A DNA stretch of 64,000 nucleotides, taken from the NCBI GenBank assembly GCA_017506865.1, contig JAFCMP010000434.1, positions 310,001-374,000 of the forward strand, in the 5' to 3' direction. Shown here in pieces: positions 36,641 through 46,900 of the stretch; positions within the stretch are counted from its first letter, which is position 1; each line of letters begins with the position of its first letter. The position numbers were made by a program, and so were the translations under genes. The notes under the pieces are model-generated. The model made no database searches. It saw nothing but the letters and a program-made list of their open reading frames with translations, and was not told the origin of the DNA. This DNA comes from Tribonema minus (lineage: Eukaryota > Sar > Xanthophyceae > Tribonematales > Tribonemataceae).

Positions 36641-37428
36641 GGTGTCCCTCACACAGTCACTCAGTGGTGTCTTGCAATTGCTGTTGAATTTCCAGCTTAA
36701 ACAAGTCCTCCTCAAGAGCGTGTAACTGCCTGCCTTTGTGCCTTGAGGGAAGAGATGAACCACTCCCTCCAGATGTCTACCGCTCGGTAGAACAAACGTG
36801 GCGTGCAAAAGCAAGAGCAGAAAAGCCTCCTTTAGGTTGGTGTTGAATCGTGAATGATTAAATCAAATCAGATGATGGTGTGAGGCTGCACCAATCCTGC
36901 ACTGTGTAGGAGAGTAGCGCACCAGCGCAAGCTAAAGGAACCGCAAGAGGGTAAGCTTTAAGCTATCAGCAGGGTATCAGTTTGATGGAGGTCGGAGCAT
37001 CCCCTACATGAGGGCTCAACATGTTTCAGCCTCAAGACAGAGAAGAGTAGGCCACCATGTATTAACGGTGGTGTCAGGCTTCTCCTGCACATGTCTGCAT
37101 GCTGACTTGCTGCATTTCATCAAGGATGGTGCGCACACTTCTTGCCCTTGCCTGCATTGTTGCGCCTCCGTCGCCAATTTCGAGGCAGGCTATAGCTCTG
37201 CCACCACCGGTAGTTCTGCAACGCCTTCTTGGCTGCAAGTAGGGCAGTGAGCCATCTTTGTCAATCTTGCACGCCCGCTCCTGTAGTATCATCTGCATCT
37301 TGCGCCTTAAGTCCTCTAATGCAACAGGTAACGACAGCTACAACCACCGGTGCAGGGTGCCCAAAAGAACTTGAAGTATAACCATCTACAAAGGTATGGA
37401 TCGCAGCAGTCACAAAACATCACCACTG
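36641..37428. other. Unassigned stretch
   Basis: I see no supported gene. Minus-strand frames at 36557-36814 and 37074-37298 have no recognisable motif. Part of it resembles the 15020-15180 dispersed repeat. Confidence 0.4.
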
Positions 37429-38230
37429 CTGGTCGCCTTGACGAGGCCAACAACGACAAAGGTCATGCCTTAGAAACCCGCCAGCAGCAGCCGACACCCG
37501 AGATCCGCGAGCTCATCTTCACGCTCTCGGGTCCAGACAACTTCTTTGTAGACACACCCTTTGTTACAGTTTGAAAGAAGGCGTCAGAGGCCTGGGAAAA
37601 GAAGTTTGCGTTGTGAGAGCTCGCGGCGAACACCGAGCTCGCGGCGCAGCTCTCGGGCCTCCCTTTGTGACGCTTGAAGATGCTATGGCATCACCGATGC
37701 TGGTCGCCTTGACGAGGCCAACAACAACAAAGGTCATGCCTTAGAAACCCGCCGGCAGCAGCCCGCACCCGAGACCCGCGAGCTCATCTTCAGCTCTCGG
37801 GTCCAGAAAACTTTTTTGTAGACACACCCTTTGTGACAGCTTGAAAGAATGCGTCAGAGGCCTGGGAAAAGAAGTTTGTGTTGTGAGAGCTCGCGGCGAA
37901 CCGAACTCGCGGCGCAGCTCTCGGGCCTCCTTGTGACGCTTGAAGATGCTATGGTACCACCGATGCTGGTCGCCTTGACGAGGCCAATAACAACAAAGGT
38001 CATGCTTTAGAAACCCGCCAGCAGCAGCCGACACCCGAGACCCGCGAGCTCATCGTCAGCTCTCGGGTCCAGACAACTTTATTGTAGACGCACCCTTTGT
38101 GACAATTTGAAAGAATGCGTCAGAGGCCTGGGAAAAGAAGTTTGTGTTGTGAGAGCTCGCGGCGACACCGAGCTCGCGGCGCAGCTCTCGGGCTCGCAGC
38201 TGCAGGTCAGCGACTGAGAACACAACTTGC
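37429..38230. repeat. Three tandem copies of a ~270-bp unit
   Basis: CTGGTCGCCTTGACGAGGCC starts units near 37429, 37699 and 37965. Each unit continues with AAAGGTCATGC, CCGCCAGCAGCAGCC-like, TCTCGGGTCCAGA and AGCTCGCGGCGCAGCTCTCG words. Copies differ by small indels. Overlapping minus-strand frames follow from the repeat and I do not call a gene. Confidence 0.85.
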
Positions 38231-38291
38231 TGCACTCCCCTCCTTGAGGAGACCAATTATAACAACGGTCATGTCGTTTCACAGCCGCCAC

Positions 38292-38301
38292 CAGCAGCAG
38301 C

Positions 38302-38335
<34 letters not shown>

Positions 38336-38340
38336 GCAGC
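38292..38340. repeat. Trinucleotide run (CAG)n with one TAG interruption
   Basis: A CAG/CTG run of about 49 nt with a single TAG near the middle. Confidence 0.95.
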
Positions 38341-38559
38341 CGACACCCCGGACACAGCGCGTTCCAGAACAATTTGCAGACACCCCTTGCGACGTTTTCG
38401 AAACTAGGCGGCAGCAGTGGGCTGATGAACAAAGTTGCTCTTGAGATTGAGATGAATGCTTGCGGTACAACTGTCAGGGTAGCGGTTGAGGACAGAGCAC
38501 ACCATCACCGGCTCTACTGCTGCTGCTGACACCGCTGCAAGCACCATGTCGTCCAACAA

Positions 38560-40237
38560 GGATCCGTACAAGCGCAGCGCTACCGGCTGGAGCACAGTAA
38601 TGTACCAGCAGCAGCAGCGGAACTGGTGATGCAAGCTGCACGCGGATTGCCCTCCACCAAGGCCGTTGTGCCTGGGCCATATCGATCGGTGTACATCAGC
38701 ATGACAAACCGCAGCTGCCGTGCCCACTAGCAGCTGCGTTGAGGCAGCAACAGCTCGGCGACACCATCACCCTCGTGCAGCCGGAGGCCAGCAGCATAAT
38801 TGCGGCGCAGAACGAGATACGACGCTAGTTTCCACCGGCTTGTCGCTGGTACCGGCACCGGTGACGGCTGCCGGTACACTGGTTCCGTTCGCTCAAGGAA
38901 CTGTCGCAACCGTCGCTCGCATTTTGGTGGATGCAGACGTGTTCCGGGCCTTCAGCAACGGGTACCCACGCCTGCAGCAGTTCGTGGCGAGCCAGCAGCA
39001 GCGGCTGCCAAAGCAGTGGGGCGGCTACATCATCCAGATCAATTATAGCCCCCTGCTGTTCCAGAAGCGACTGCCCGACAACAGCCTCCACGACGTTGCG
39101 TACGTCAAGACGGCACAGACTTCATCTTCACCGAACACCGCCCCACTGATCTCCGCCACCAGGAAGAGGAGGGCTGGTCTGTTACGGAAGCTGAGGACGC
39201 ACGGAACCCCTCATGGCAGCTGTTTCCACGCGCCGATACGCAGGCAATCTGTGCACGCACACGCACCACGGCGCTGCTGTGCAATGTGGTGGATGCTGCG
39301 GCGGTCGTCATGGCTACGCGCAGCGGAGCTTTAGCCCCGTCCCTCTTCCTGTTCGTGCACCTCGGAGGCGGATGCAAACCAACTCGCGACGGTCTGAAGT
39401 CAACCCTCAGCACAATGGGGCAAATGAGCAGCTCTTTCTGCGTGCGGCACTTCCACACGTCGCTGCCGCGCGCTTCCACCGTATACCGCATGAGTCTACC
39501 GAAGGACTACTCCGGCAATGTGTACACTGATCGGTGGACCATAGTAACAAACAATGCGGGCCCCGGGGGTGCGTACGCTGCGGCCGGTGGTATCAGACAT
39601 TGAACTGCCCGGTCCTGTCGTCCAAGGGGGCTTTGGCCTTAACAGTGCCATGCTGTCCCACATCATGGAGGCAGCTGCGACGCACGTCGCATACGCGACA
39701 ACACATGGCGGTGAGCAGCAGGTGCGCCGCATCGTCAGCACACTCGCCTCTGGCGCCCCGCAGCAGGCGCTGGCGACGATGCAGCTAATCTACACTCAGT
39801 ATGGCACGGACGTGCTGCAGAAGGTGCTAGACAGGCGTGCGCGCGAGGCAGCAGCGGAGGACACAGAACGCCTGCGCGCCAGCATAGAAGCTGCGGAGGC
39901 GACGGCGAAGGAGCTGCAGGCTGTGCAGGCTTACAAGACTGGAGGACATGAGAGCGGAGCATCTAGAGGAGAGTTGGGCGCTAAGGGAGGATGAGCAGCG
40001 TTTGAGGGAGGAGGTTGCAGCGCTGAAATCACATGCGATGCCTTGGCCAACGAGAGGTACGAGCTGTGGGCAGAGGCTACAAGCAAGTGTAGAGCAAGCG
40101 GCATTTCTGTCAAAAAGTACAGCAGTGAGAGTGATGCACAGTTCTATCTAGCCGAGCACAACGACCACCTTCGTGGTCGTCTGCAGCAGCTCCAAAAGGA
40201 GAACCATGAGCTGCGGGCAAGTATGATGATGAGCTAG
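38560..40237 (+). pseudogene. Unknown gene with coiled-coil C-terminus, broken by frameshifts
   Basis: Protein-like segments follow one another in different plus frames: FVASQQQRLPKQWGGYIIQI (about 38975-39045), TDFIFTEHRPTDLRHQEEEG (from about 39116), CKPTRDGLKSTLSTMGQMSS (from about 39376), then VSDIELPGPVVQGGFGLNSA (from about 39590). A Glu/Arg/Leu-rich coiled coil runs from about 39830 to the stop at 40235-40237, ending NHELRASMMMS. At least four frame changes occur (about 39110, 39560, 39945, 40035), one at a G/C homopolymer. Sequence errors or decay are possible; introns fit poorly. ATGAAATAAAC at about 40270 could be a processing signal. A paralogue lies at 33050-33557. I do not recognise the family. 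Confidence 0.4.
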
Positions 40238-40359
40238 ATCATCGCGCAAACTTGCAGAAGCGCTGTGGCATGAAATAAACAGATGTCTCGGTTTCGATTT
40301 GCGTGTGTTTTTGCACATTCAACTTCCACTGGTATTTGATGGCCTGTTTGAGGTTCAAC

Positions 40360-41735
40360 TTGCACGCAATGTGTACTCTACTCCTGCTCTACACACGCTA
40401 CGCCTTATAAAACCTACTCTGCATGTCTACTGTAACACTTCTTTACACAGCAACGCTACACTGCACCTCTACACTCCCCTACACTCTACACAGCTAAACT
40501 GCGTGGACTGCGCTACACACTGGATACAACTCACTACATGCCTACAGCTCACGCCTCTACACAGCACCGCTACACTGCACCTCTACACTCCCCTACACTC
40601 TACACAGCTAAACTCCAAGGACTGCTCTACACACTGGACACATCTCACTGCATGCCTACAGCGCACGCAATGTGTGCTCTACTCTGCTCTACTCACGCTA
40701 CGCCTTATAAAACCTACACTGCATGTCTACACCCGTCTACACTCCTCTGCACAGCAGCTATACACTGCACCTCTACACTCCCCTACACTCTACACTGCTA
40801 AACTGCGTGGACTGCTCTACACACTGGTCACATCTCACTAGTAGTACATGCCTACAGCGCACGCAATGGATACTTTACTTCTGCTCTACACACGCTAAGC
40901 CTTATAAAACCTACTCTCCATGTCTACACTCCTCTACACAGCACCGCTACACTGCACCTCTACACTCCCCTCCACATTACACTGCTAAACTGCGTGCGTG
41001 GGCTGCACTACACACTGGACACATCTCACTACATACCTACAGCGCACGCAATGTGTACTCTAATCCTGCTCTACACACTCTACGCCTTATAAAACCTAGT
41101 CCATGTCTACACTCCTCTGCACAGCACCTCTACACTGCTGAACTGCGTGGGCTGCTCTGCGCTACGCCTTATGAAACCTGGTCTGCATGTCTACATCCTC
41201 TACACAGCACCTCTACACTGCTAAATACGTGGGCTGCTCTACACACTGGTCACATCTCACCTCATGCCTACAGCGCACGCAATGTGTACTCTACTCCTGC
41301 CCTACACACCCTACACTTGTAAAACCTACTCTGCACGTCTACACTCCTCTACTCAGCACCTCTGCACCGCTAAACTGCGTGGGCAGCTAATCAAACTGCG
41401 TGGGCTGCTAGCTTACACCAATGTAAACTGCTCTACGTTCCTCACTAGACCTTGCAAAGCTTACACTGTGACAGTACCTTCCCTATACGATACATTTCCC
41501 TGCACCCACCTGTCAGGCCTGAACAAGTGTACATTGGTCTACACTGATGCACTTGGCACATTGTTCTGTACACTATTCTCCTGTAACGCTCCTTGCACCA
41601 GCGGTGCCTATCAGGCCTGTGCAAGTGTACTTTCCTCTACGCTGCTGCACACCTTATTTTCTGGCCTACACTACACTAGTCTACACTGCTCTACACTGCC
41701 ACGCTATGCACCTTGCTTTCTGGCCTGTACTTTAT
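40360..41735. repeat. CTACAC-rich minisatellite, unit ~190 bp
   Basis: The block CGCACGCAATGTGTACTCTA, followed by CTCCTGCTCTACACACGCTA and CCTTATAAAACCTACTCTGC, recurs near 40363, 40662, 40858, 41044 and 41275 with variation. CACTGCTAAACTGCGTGG and CTCTACACACTGG recur between. The strand is pyrimidine-rich, so long plus-strand frames reading TLYTAKLRG-like words arise without being genes. The array decays towards 41735. Confidence 0.85.
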
Positions 41736-41740
41736 GCTGA

Positions 41741-42456
41741 TCATCGATCATATTGGAGCACACTCTGCCTGTAGAGTGAAATGCGATGGTCTTTGAGCCG
41801 GGCCAGTAGCCCACCTTTGGTGGGCGTGCCAATTGTAATCACTTGTGGAAACGATGCATAAGCACGAAAAGGTGGTAGGCCTGGGATGGGATCATTGCCA
41901 TTCTTTACCAGCAGCAGCCTGTCACCGAGACTCTGCAATATGCCTTCCACAAGTTCCTCATCCCCCAAGCGAGGTGTGCCAAAGCCGACCAAGGAGACAG
42001 CACTGTCATATTGTTGAGCAAGTTGATACGCAGTCAACGCGGCCAGCGCAGCGCCTGCAGAATGTCCTATGCATGTCAACAAAGCAGGTGATGAAAGGCG
42101 TTTGTGTAACTCCGGTTCGCACAGGCGCACTAGACGGCGCTGCTGAAGGTAAAACCCAGCATGCGCTCTACCAGGGCCATACATCGTAAGAGAAGCATGC
42201 GCATCAAGAATGAGATCCTTCAGGCCATCTGTGCCTCGAATACAAAACGCATGTTCAGTGTCACTCACCTGCATTAGCATTGCATGCGCACCACTGGTCT
42301 GGTCGGTAAGAAAGCAGGGGGTCTGGTAGCGCCGCTGAGCTCCTCAAACGCTGGCCCTGATTGTATGAGCTGTGCGGCCAGAATTTCAGCAGGTGCGCGA
42401 TACACACAGCTAGCAAAGTTTACAGCTTGCAGCAGCTTGGCAAAAGGCAGCAGCAT
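41741..42456 (-). CDS. Class-3 (fungal-type) lipase, one apparent frameshift
   Basis: The minus strand codes an alpha/beta-hydrolase of the Lipase_3 family, which cleaves acylglycerol esters. The oxyanion region reads AFCIRGTDGLKD. The nucleophile elbow is CIGHSAGAALAALTAYQLA (GxSxG). The acid is in NGNDPIPGLP and the histidine in LKDHRISLYRQSV, so the triad is present and the C-terminus complete. Upstream, 42320-42456 codes MLLPFAKLLQAVNFASC through FEELSGA. The sense then continues one frame over (YQTPCFLTDQTSGAHAM) into the main frame, so a single-base shift lies near 42340. It could be an error, decay or a small unrecognised intron. The gene lies head to head with the kelch gene. Confidence 0.75.
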
Positions 42457-42567
42457 TTACACCTTGCCTGCCATAATTACAGGTCAACACTCAAGTTCGA
42501 GCAGTCGTAACAGGTGACAGCATCATGCACATAAAGCTAATTTTGTTGGCATGCTTGTAGAGAAAGA
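42457..42567. promoter_or_regulatory. Short divergent spacer between lipase and kelch gene
   Basis: Only about 110 bp separate the first lipase codon I can see (42456, minus) from the kelch ATG (42568, plus). If both starts are right, this spacer must hold both promoters. An upstream lipase exon would change that. I see no clear TATA box. Confidence 0.25.
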
Positions 42568-42953
42568 ATGGGAGTCATGTGCTCCAGGTACATGTTGAAC
42601 CGACATCGAAAGTGGCTGCACCTCCATACCTTTGGTGACCGTCCGTGTGCAAGAAGTGGCCAGTCTTCAGTAGTCGTCAAGGATAAAATCTATGTGTTTG
42701 GCGGCTGCGATGGGGTCATAGTCTACAATGACTTGCATTGTTTTGATACAGCCACACATGAGTGGAGTGTGATCCATTCAGAGGGTGGACCGACGCCACG
42801 TGCTGCATTTGGCATGTGTGCTGGGCCTGGTGCGGAGGACTTTACAATTGCATGCGGTAGCAATACGCAATACATGAGCGCCTATTCAGATGTTTGGTCG
42901 TATGACACACGGCGCCGGCAGTGGACAGAGCTATTTGAGTCGCCAAAAGCTTT

Positions 42954-42957
42954 GTAT
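42954..42957. repeat. Target-site duplication GTAT (left copy)
   Basis: GTAT abuts the 5' LTR and recurs at 52429-52432 directly after the 3' LTR. Confidence 0.85.
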
Positions 42958-43319
42958 TGATACAAAGTCCATGTCACAGTGCAGTTCAAGTGCTGTGTAC
43001 ACCTTTGACTGTACTGTACAAGTGTACTTCAGGCCAGTTCACCTGAGGACCGTTCCTAGGAATTTGCTTGGACTGTTCCAGGAACTACTTGCACAGAATA
43101 ATCTGGGGCAGCATCTCTGTGGCTTGCTTGGGTACTAACTCTTGCTAGCCAGCTGCTGGACAGCAGGGACTCATTGGAGCTGAGCCATCACCGATACACC
43201 AGGTGTGTGGTCTTTTCTCCATGCAAGTGGTTAGCCTACATCCTGAGAGTGAGCTCCTGTTTCCCAGAAGGGCTTGGCCTGCTCATGGAGCATCCCCAGA
43301 GGCCTTTCCTTTCGGATCA
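42958..43319 (+). repeat. 5' LTR, 362 bp
   Basis: It begins TGATACAAAG and ends TTTCGGATCA. The only difference from the 3' LTR is T at 43099 against C at 52208. It contains the 15-nt segment (43174-43188) complementary to the primer-binding site. No clear TATA box is visible. Confidence 0.95.
43174..43188 (+). promoter_or_regulatory. Candidate self-primer segment within the LTR
   Basis: TTGGAGCTGAGCCAT is the exact reverse complement of 43319-43333. If transcription starts near 43173, this would be the 5' end of the RNA and could fold back as primer, as in Tf1/sushi-type elements. The start site is inferred only from this match. Confidence 0.6.
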
Positions 43320-43333
43320 TGGCTCAGCTCCAA
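43319..43333 (+). other. Primer-binding site at the 5' LTR edge
   Basis: ATGGCTCAGCTCCAA overlaps the last LTR base and starts with the TGG usual for a primer-binding site. I could not match it to a tRNA 3' end with confidence, whereas it pairs over 15 nt with the LTR segment at 43174-43188. Confidence 0.7.
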
Positions 43334-43987
43334 CTCTCGGGATAACACCAGCGTAGCGCGGAATCACTTTTAGCGCGCCGTATACCCAATGTGACGTCCT
43401 CCCAGAGAAGTTGCATTGATGAGTTGCACACTACCATGCCAGGCTTGCTACTGCGCTTAGCCCGACGAGTAGCGGCACAGTGTTTGCAACGGAATAACTC
43501 AGATCTGCATGACATGCAACGCGGCGATCAAAGGCCGAGCTCAGAACGTTGCACCTGGAGCCGCGACATGCATGCTCGTAGCAACATCGCATGTGCGCTC
43601 AACCCTCTTACGACTGGACACTGTCGAACGGGTGCTACAGCGGTAGTCCTCATGGCAAGGAAGGCACGCGGTAGTACTGATCACACTGCCGCGTACAGGC
43701 CTGGACGACGCCGGGAACGTCGTTGCTACCCAGCCCTGACTGCTAGGCATTTTACATAGCCGATGCAGGCCCAGCAATACACCCACTGAAGATTCAGCGT
43801 CTTCTGCAAAGAGGGGGTGTTGACAGCTGGATTTAATCATGGGCAAAGTGTCTTGGCAATCATGTCAAACATGCTGTATCCGAGGGGCGAGAGCCTGCCT
43901 GACGTACGCATGCACGGGACATGTTGTCATTGCTATGCCATGCAGAGCGACCTGCAACAAGCGTAACGGGAGTACATAAGGAGAATC
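43334..43987 (+). other. Leader between primer-binding site and polyprotein start
   Basis: About 650 bp with no frame that looks like a gag gene. It ends in an A/G-rich stretch, AAGGAGAATC, just before the ATG. Confidence 0.6.
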
Positions 43988-46900
43988 ATGGCGGATAGCG
44001 TATCAAGATCGGCGACGGACAGCTCCGGGGAGGCTGGAACGACCCCGGGAGGCGAGGGGAACGGTGGCGGTGTGCAGCAGCAAGCGCTCGTGCCCCCCGA
44101 GCAGCAGCCGGCGACGCAACCCTTCACGTCGTCGGCCGGTCTAACCTCATCAGCGACGTCGAGCGCCGCCCCCTCGACCGTCGCAGTGACGGCGACCACC
44201 ACCGCCCCCGCAACCGGAGCCGCCCCGGTGTCGCTCCCTGCTTCCACGGACCCCTCCGGCGCGGGTCTTGGCGTCCCGCCTACGACCTCCGCTCCTCAAC
44301 CCGACTTCAACGAGATACTGCAAGGGCTGCGTCGCGCCCTGCCGCTGATGCCAGAGGGCGCCCTGGCTCAGCTCGCGGGACGCGCCGTCGAGGAGGCGGC
44401 CGAGATGACGTCCCCCGTCTCATTTCTCGGCACTCGTCCGCCGGCCTCATCAGCGCGCCCCTCCTTCACGCCAGGCTTCGCGCCCTTCTACCACGCACCA
44501 GACCCTTTCGCCACGCGCACGACTCTGCCTCCTTCCCTCACTGCGGTGCCCACCGCGGCAGAGCTGGAAGCGACGGTCCAGGAGCTTGAGCGCGCGCTGG
44601 ATCAACGCATCAACACCACCGTCGAGAGCAGCAAAGTGGCCGGTGATGCAACTGCTCAGGTGAACCCAGAGGCTGATCCCGCAGCCTGCGAAGTCACTGG
44701 CACGCGTAACCATTTGCTAAGCCGTGAGGTCGGTACTCGCGTGCTAGCAGCTATCATGTGCGCCTGTTGCGTGGCTAGGTGCAATGACCATGACACCGAC
44801 GCCAGAGCTGACGCAAAGCGCAAACGCAGCGTGCCGTGCGCGGCGTCTACAGCGGTAAGTGGGAATGCCGATCTCACTGACCTTGCTTCCGATCTGTGCG
44901 CCACCCCCCGTGACACTTTCGTGCACTTGCAGACTAGGAAGGGGGATGCGTGCGCTCACGACGGAGAACCCGACGTGACGGCCAGACCACTGCGAGTGGC
45001 AGAGCTTTGTTGCGGGGTGGGGGGTGTACATAGGGGGTTAGAGGACTTTGCCAGACACACAGGTGTCAAGGCTGAAGTGGTCCTTGCTGTAGATAGGGCC
45101 GAATACACATGCGAGGCGTACAAGCACCAGTTCCCTGGCACAGAAGTTCTATGTGCAGACATCGCCAGTCCAGCAGTGCTCAAGCGCCTCAAGCAGCTGG
45201 AACCCGATGCATTCTGGGTCACTGCCCCATGTGTTGACTTCTCGCCCTCGGGCAAGGGCGTTGAAGGCGAAGCGGCCAGCGTGTTGCCCTCCGTTGCACA
45301 GCTTGCTGTAAATGTACGGCCAAAATTGGTCTTTCACGAGAATGTGCCTCGAATGCTGTTGTCTGGGGCATGGGGCTGCGCCGACGGCCACATGCGTCAG
45401 GCGGGGTATTCGACCTTTGAGGTGCAATTTCGTGGCACTGATGTTGATGGTGGAAGTTCACGCGAGCGCATCTATACTGTGTCTGCGTGCAACACCCAGG
45501 CCACCCCTGCACGTTTTGCCCGCCTGAATGCCCTGTTGAATGAGCGCTTTCGCAGCAGTACTCCAAAGACTGTGCGCGATTGCACTGGTTGCATGGAGGA
45601 CACATTTTACTGGGATCCTCGTCAACCGCACCGTGCTGGCGTGCTTTCTACTGACATGCCACTGCCTAGCCCTGTGACTCGCCAACCTGGCAAGGGTCCC
45701 ACAAGGTACGTACAGAGAGCCAAGGATGCCGGTCCTACAAAGGACGCATTGATACTCTCGCCTGAACAGGTGATGGAGTGCCTGGGCTACCATGAGCCCT
45801 ACCCTGAAGGCACACTCACCCAGAGACGCAAGTGGGCCGCTGACCTAGTACAGCCCGCGGCTGTAAGCGCCCTGATGCAGTGTGTTCATGCCGTTGCCTC
45901 TCTGCCCAATTGTTGGGAGAGACCTGCCCCCGCTGGCCCTGACGTAACTCCTGGAGAGGTAACAGTGCATGATCACACGGCGCCGCCGCCGGAGTGGGTC
46001 GTGGACGCATCGCAGCCAGCACTACTGAGGATCGCCGGGACCTGCTCAAGCGCGCTAGGGAGTGCTGCGAACTGGTGTTGGGAGAAAGGGAGAGCGTTTC
46101 TTGCTTCGCTGCGCCAAGGTGAGCCAGTGCAATTAAATGAAGTACAGTGGCAACGCGGTGACGACGAGTCTGACTCTGATTCTGACTCACCAAGAGTAAC
46201 CGTTGAGCCAGCAGTGCCTCAGTCGACTGCAACACCCAAGACGCCGATGGTAGAAGAGAGCGCTAACCCTGACTCTGACTCAGCGACACCACTGCAGACT
46301 CGCATAACACTGCACGAGTTGAAACCTAGGTGGGCAGCAAGAGGCAAAGCGCCCATGCCACTCCACAGAGTCACCCCGGTAGGGAGGCCACGCAAGAATG
46401 GCTTTGTGCACATGACCATGCGCACACAGGTGGGCGATGCCGTGCAAGAGTTTGGTCTGGATACACTGGTGGATTGCGGCGCGGAGGCTGAGTTCATCAA
46501 CAAAGATTCAGCGCACAAGCTGCCGCCGGGCACCATCTGCCCTCTGGCTGATGGGGACTTCACTACGGTGGAGCTCGCTGACGCCAAGAAGTCGGTACCT
46601 GTAGAAGGGGTGGTGCACGCTCAGGTGCGCTTCAAAGACCACCTGCTGACGCACCGATTCTACGTCGTGGACCTGCCTTACCAGGCAATCTTAGGGTCAA
46701 ACTTCTTTGGCAAGTACGGCTCCGTGATCTCCTACGAGCACGGGATGAAATTCTATCCCGCTGGCTCGTCAGGCCCCGCTGTGCCCATGCGTGAACGTGC
46801 GCGCGTTGGAGCCTTGGAGCCCCCCGAAGCAAACTCCATCAAGATAGGCTCAGCAAGGGTACACACCAAGGACAAGCCTGTACTGCCAGAACGCAAATAT

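Noticed and set aside
40299..41740. Long plus-strand open frames rich in Leu, His and Thr
   Set aside because: They follow the CTACAC minisatellite and repeat with it, with no protein motif.
43320..43987. Minus-strand and plus-strand frames in the retrotransposon leader
   Set aside because: Short, without motif, and in a region that is a leader in this element class.
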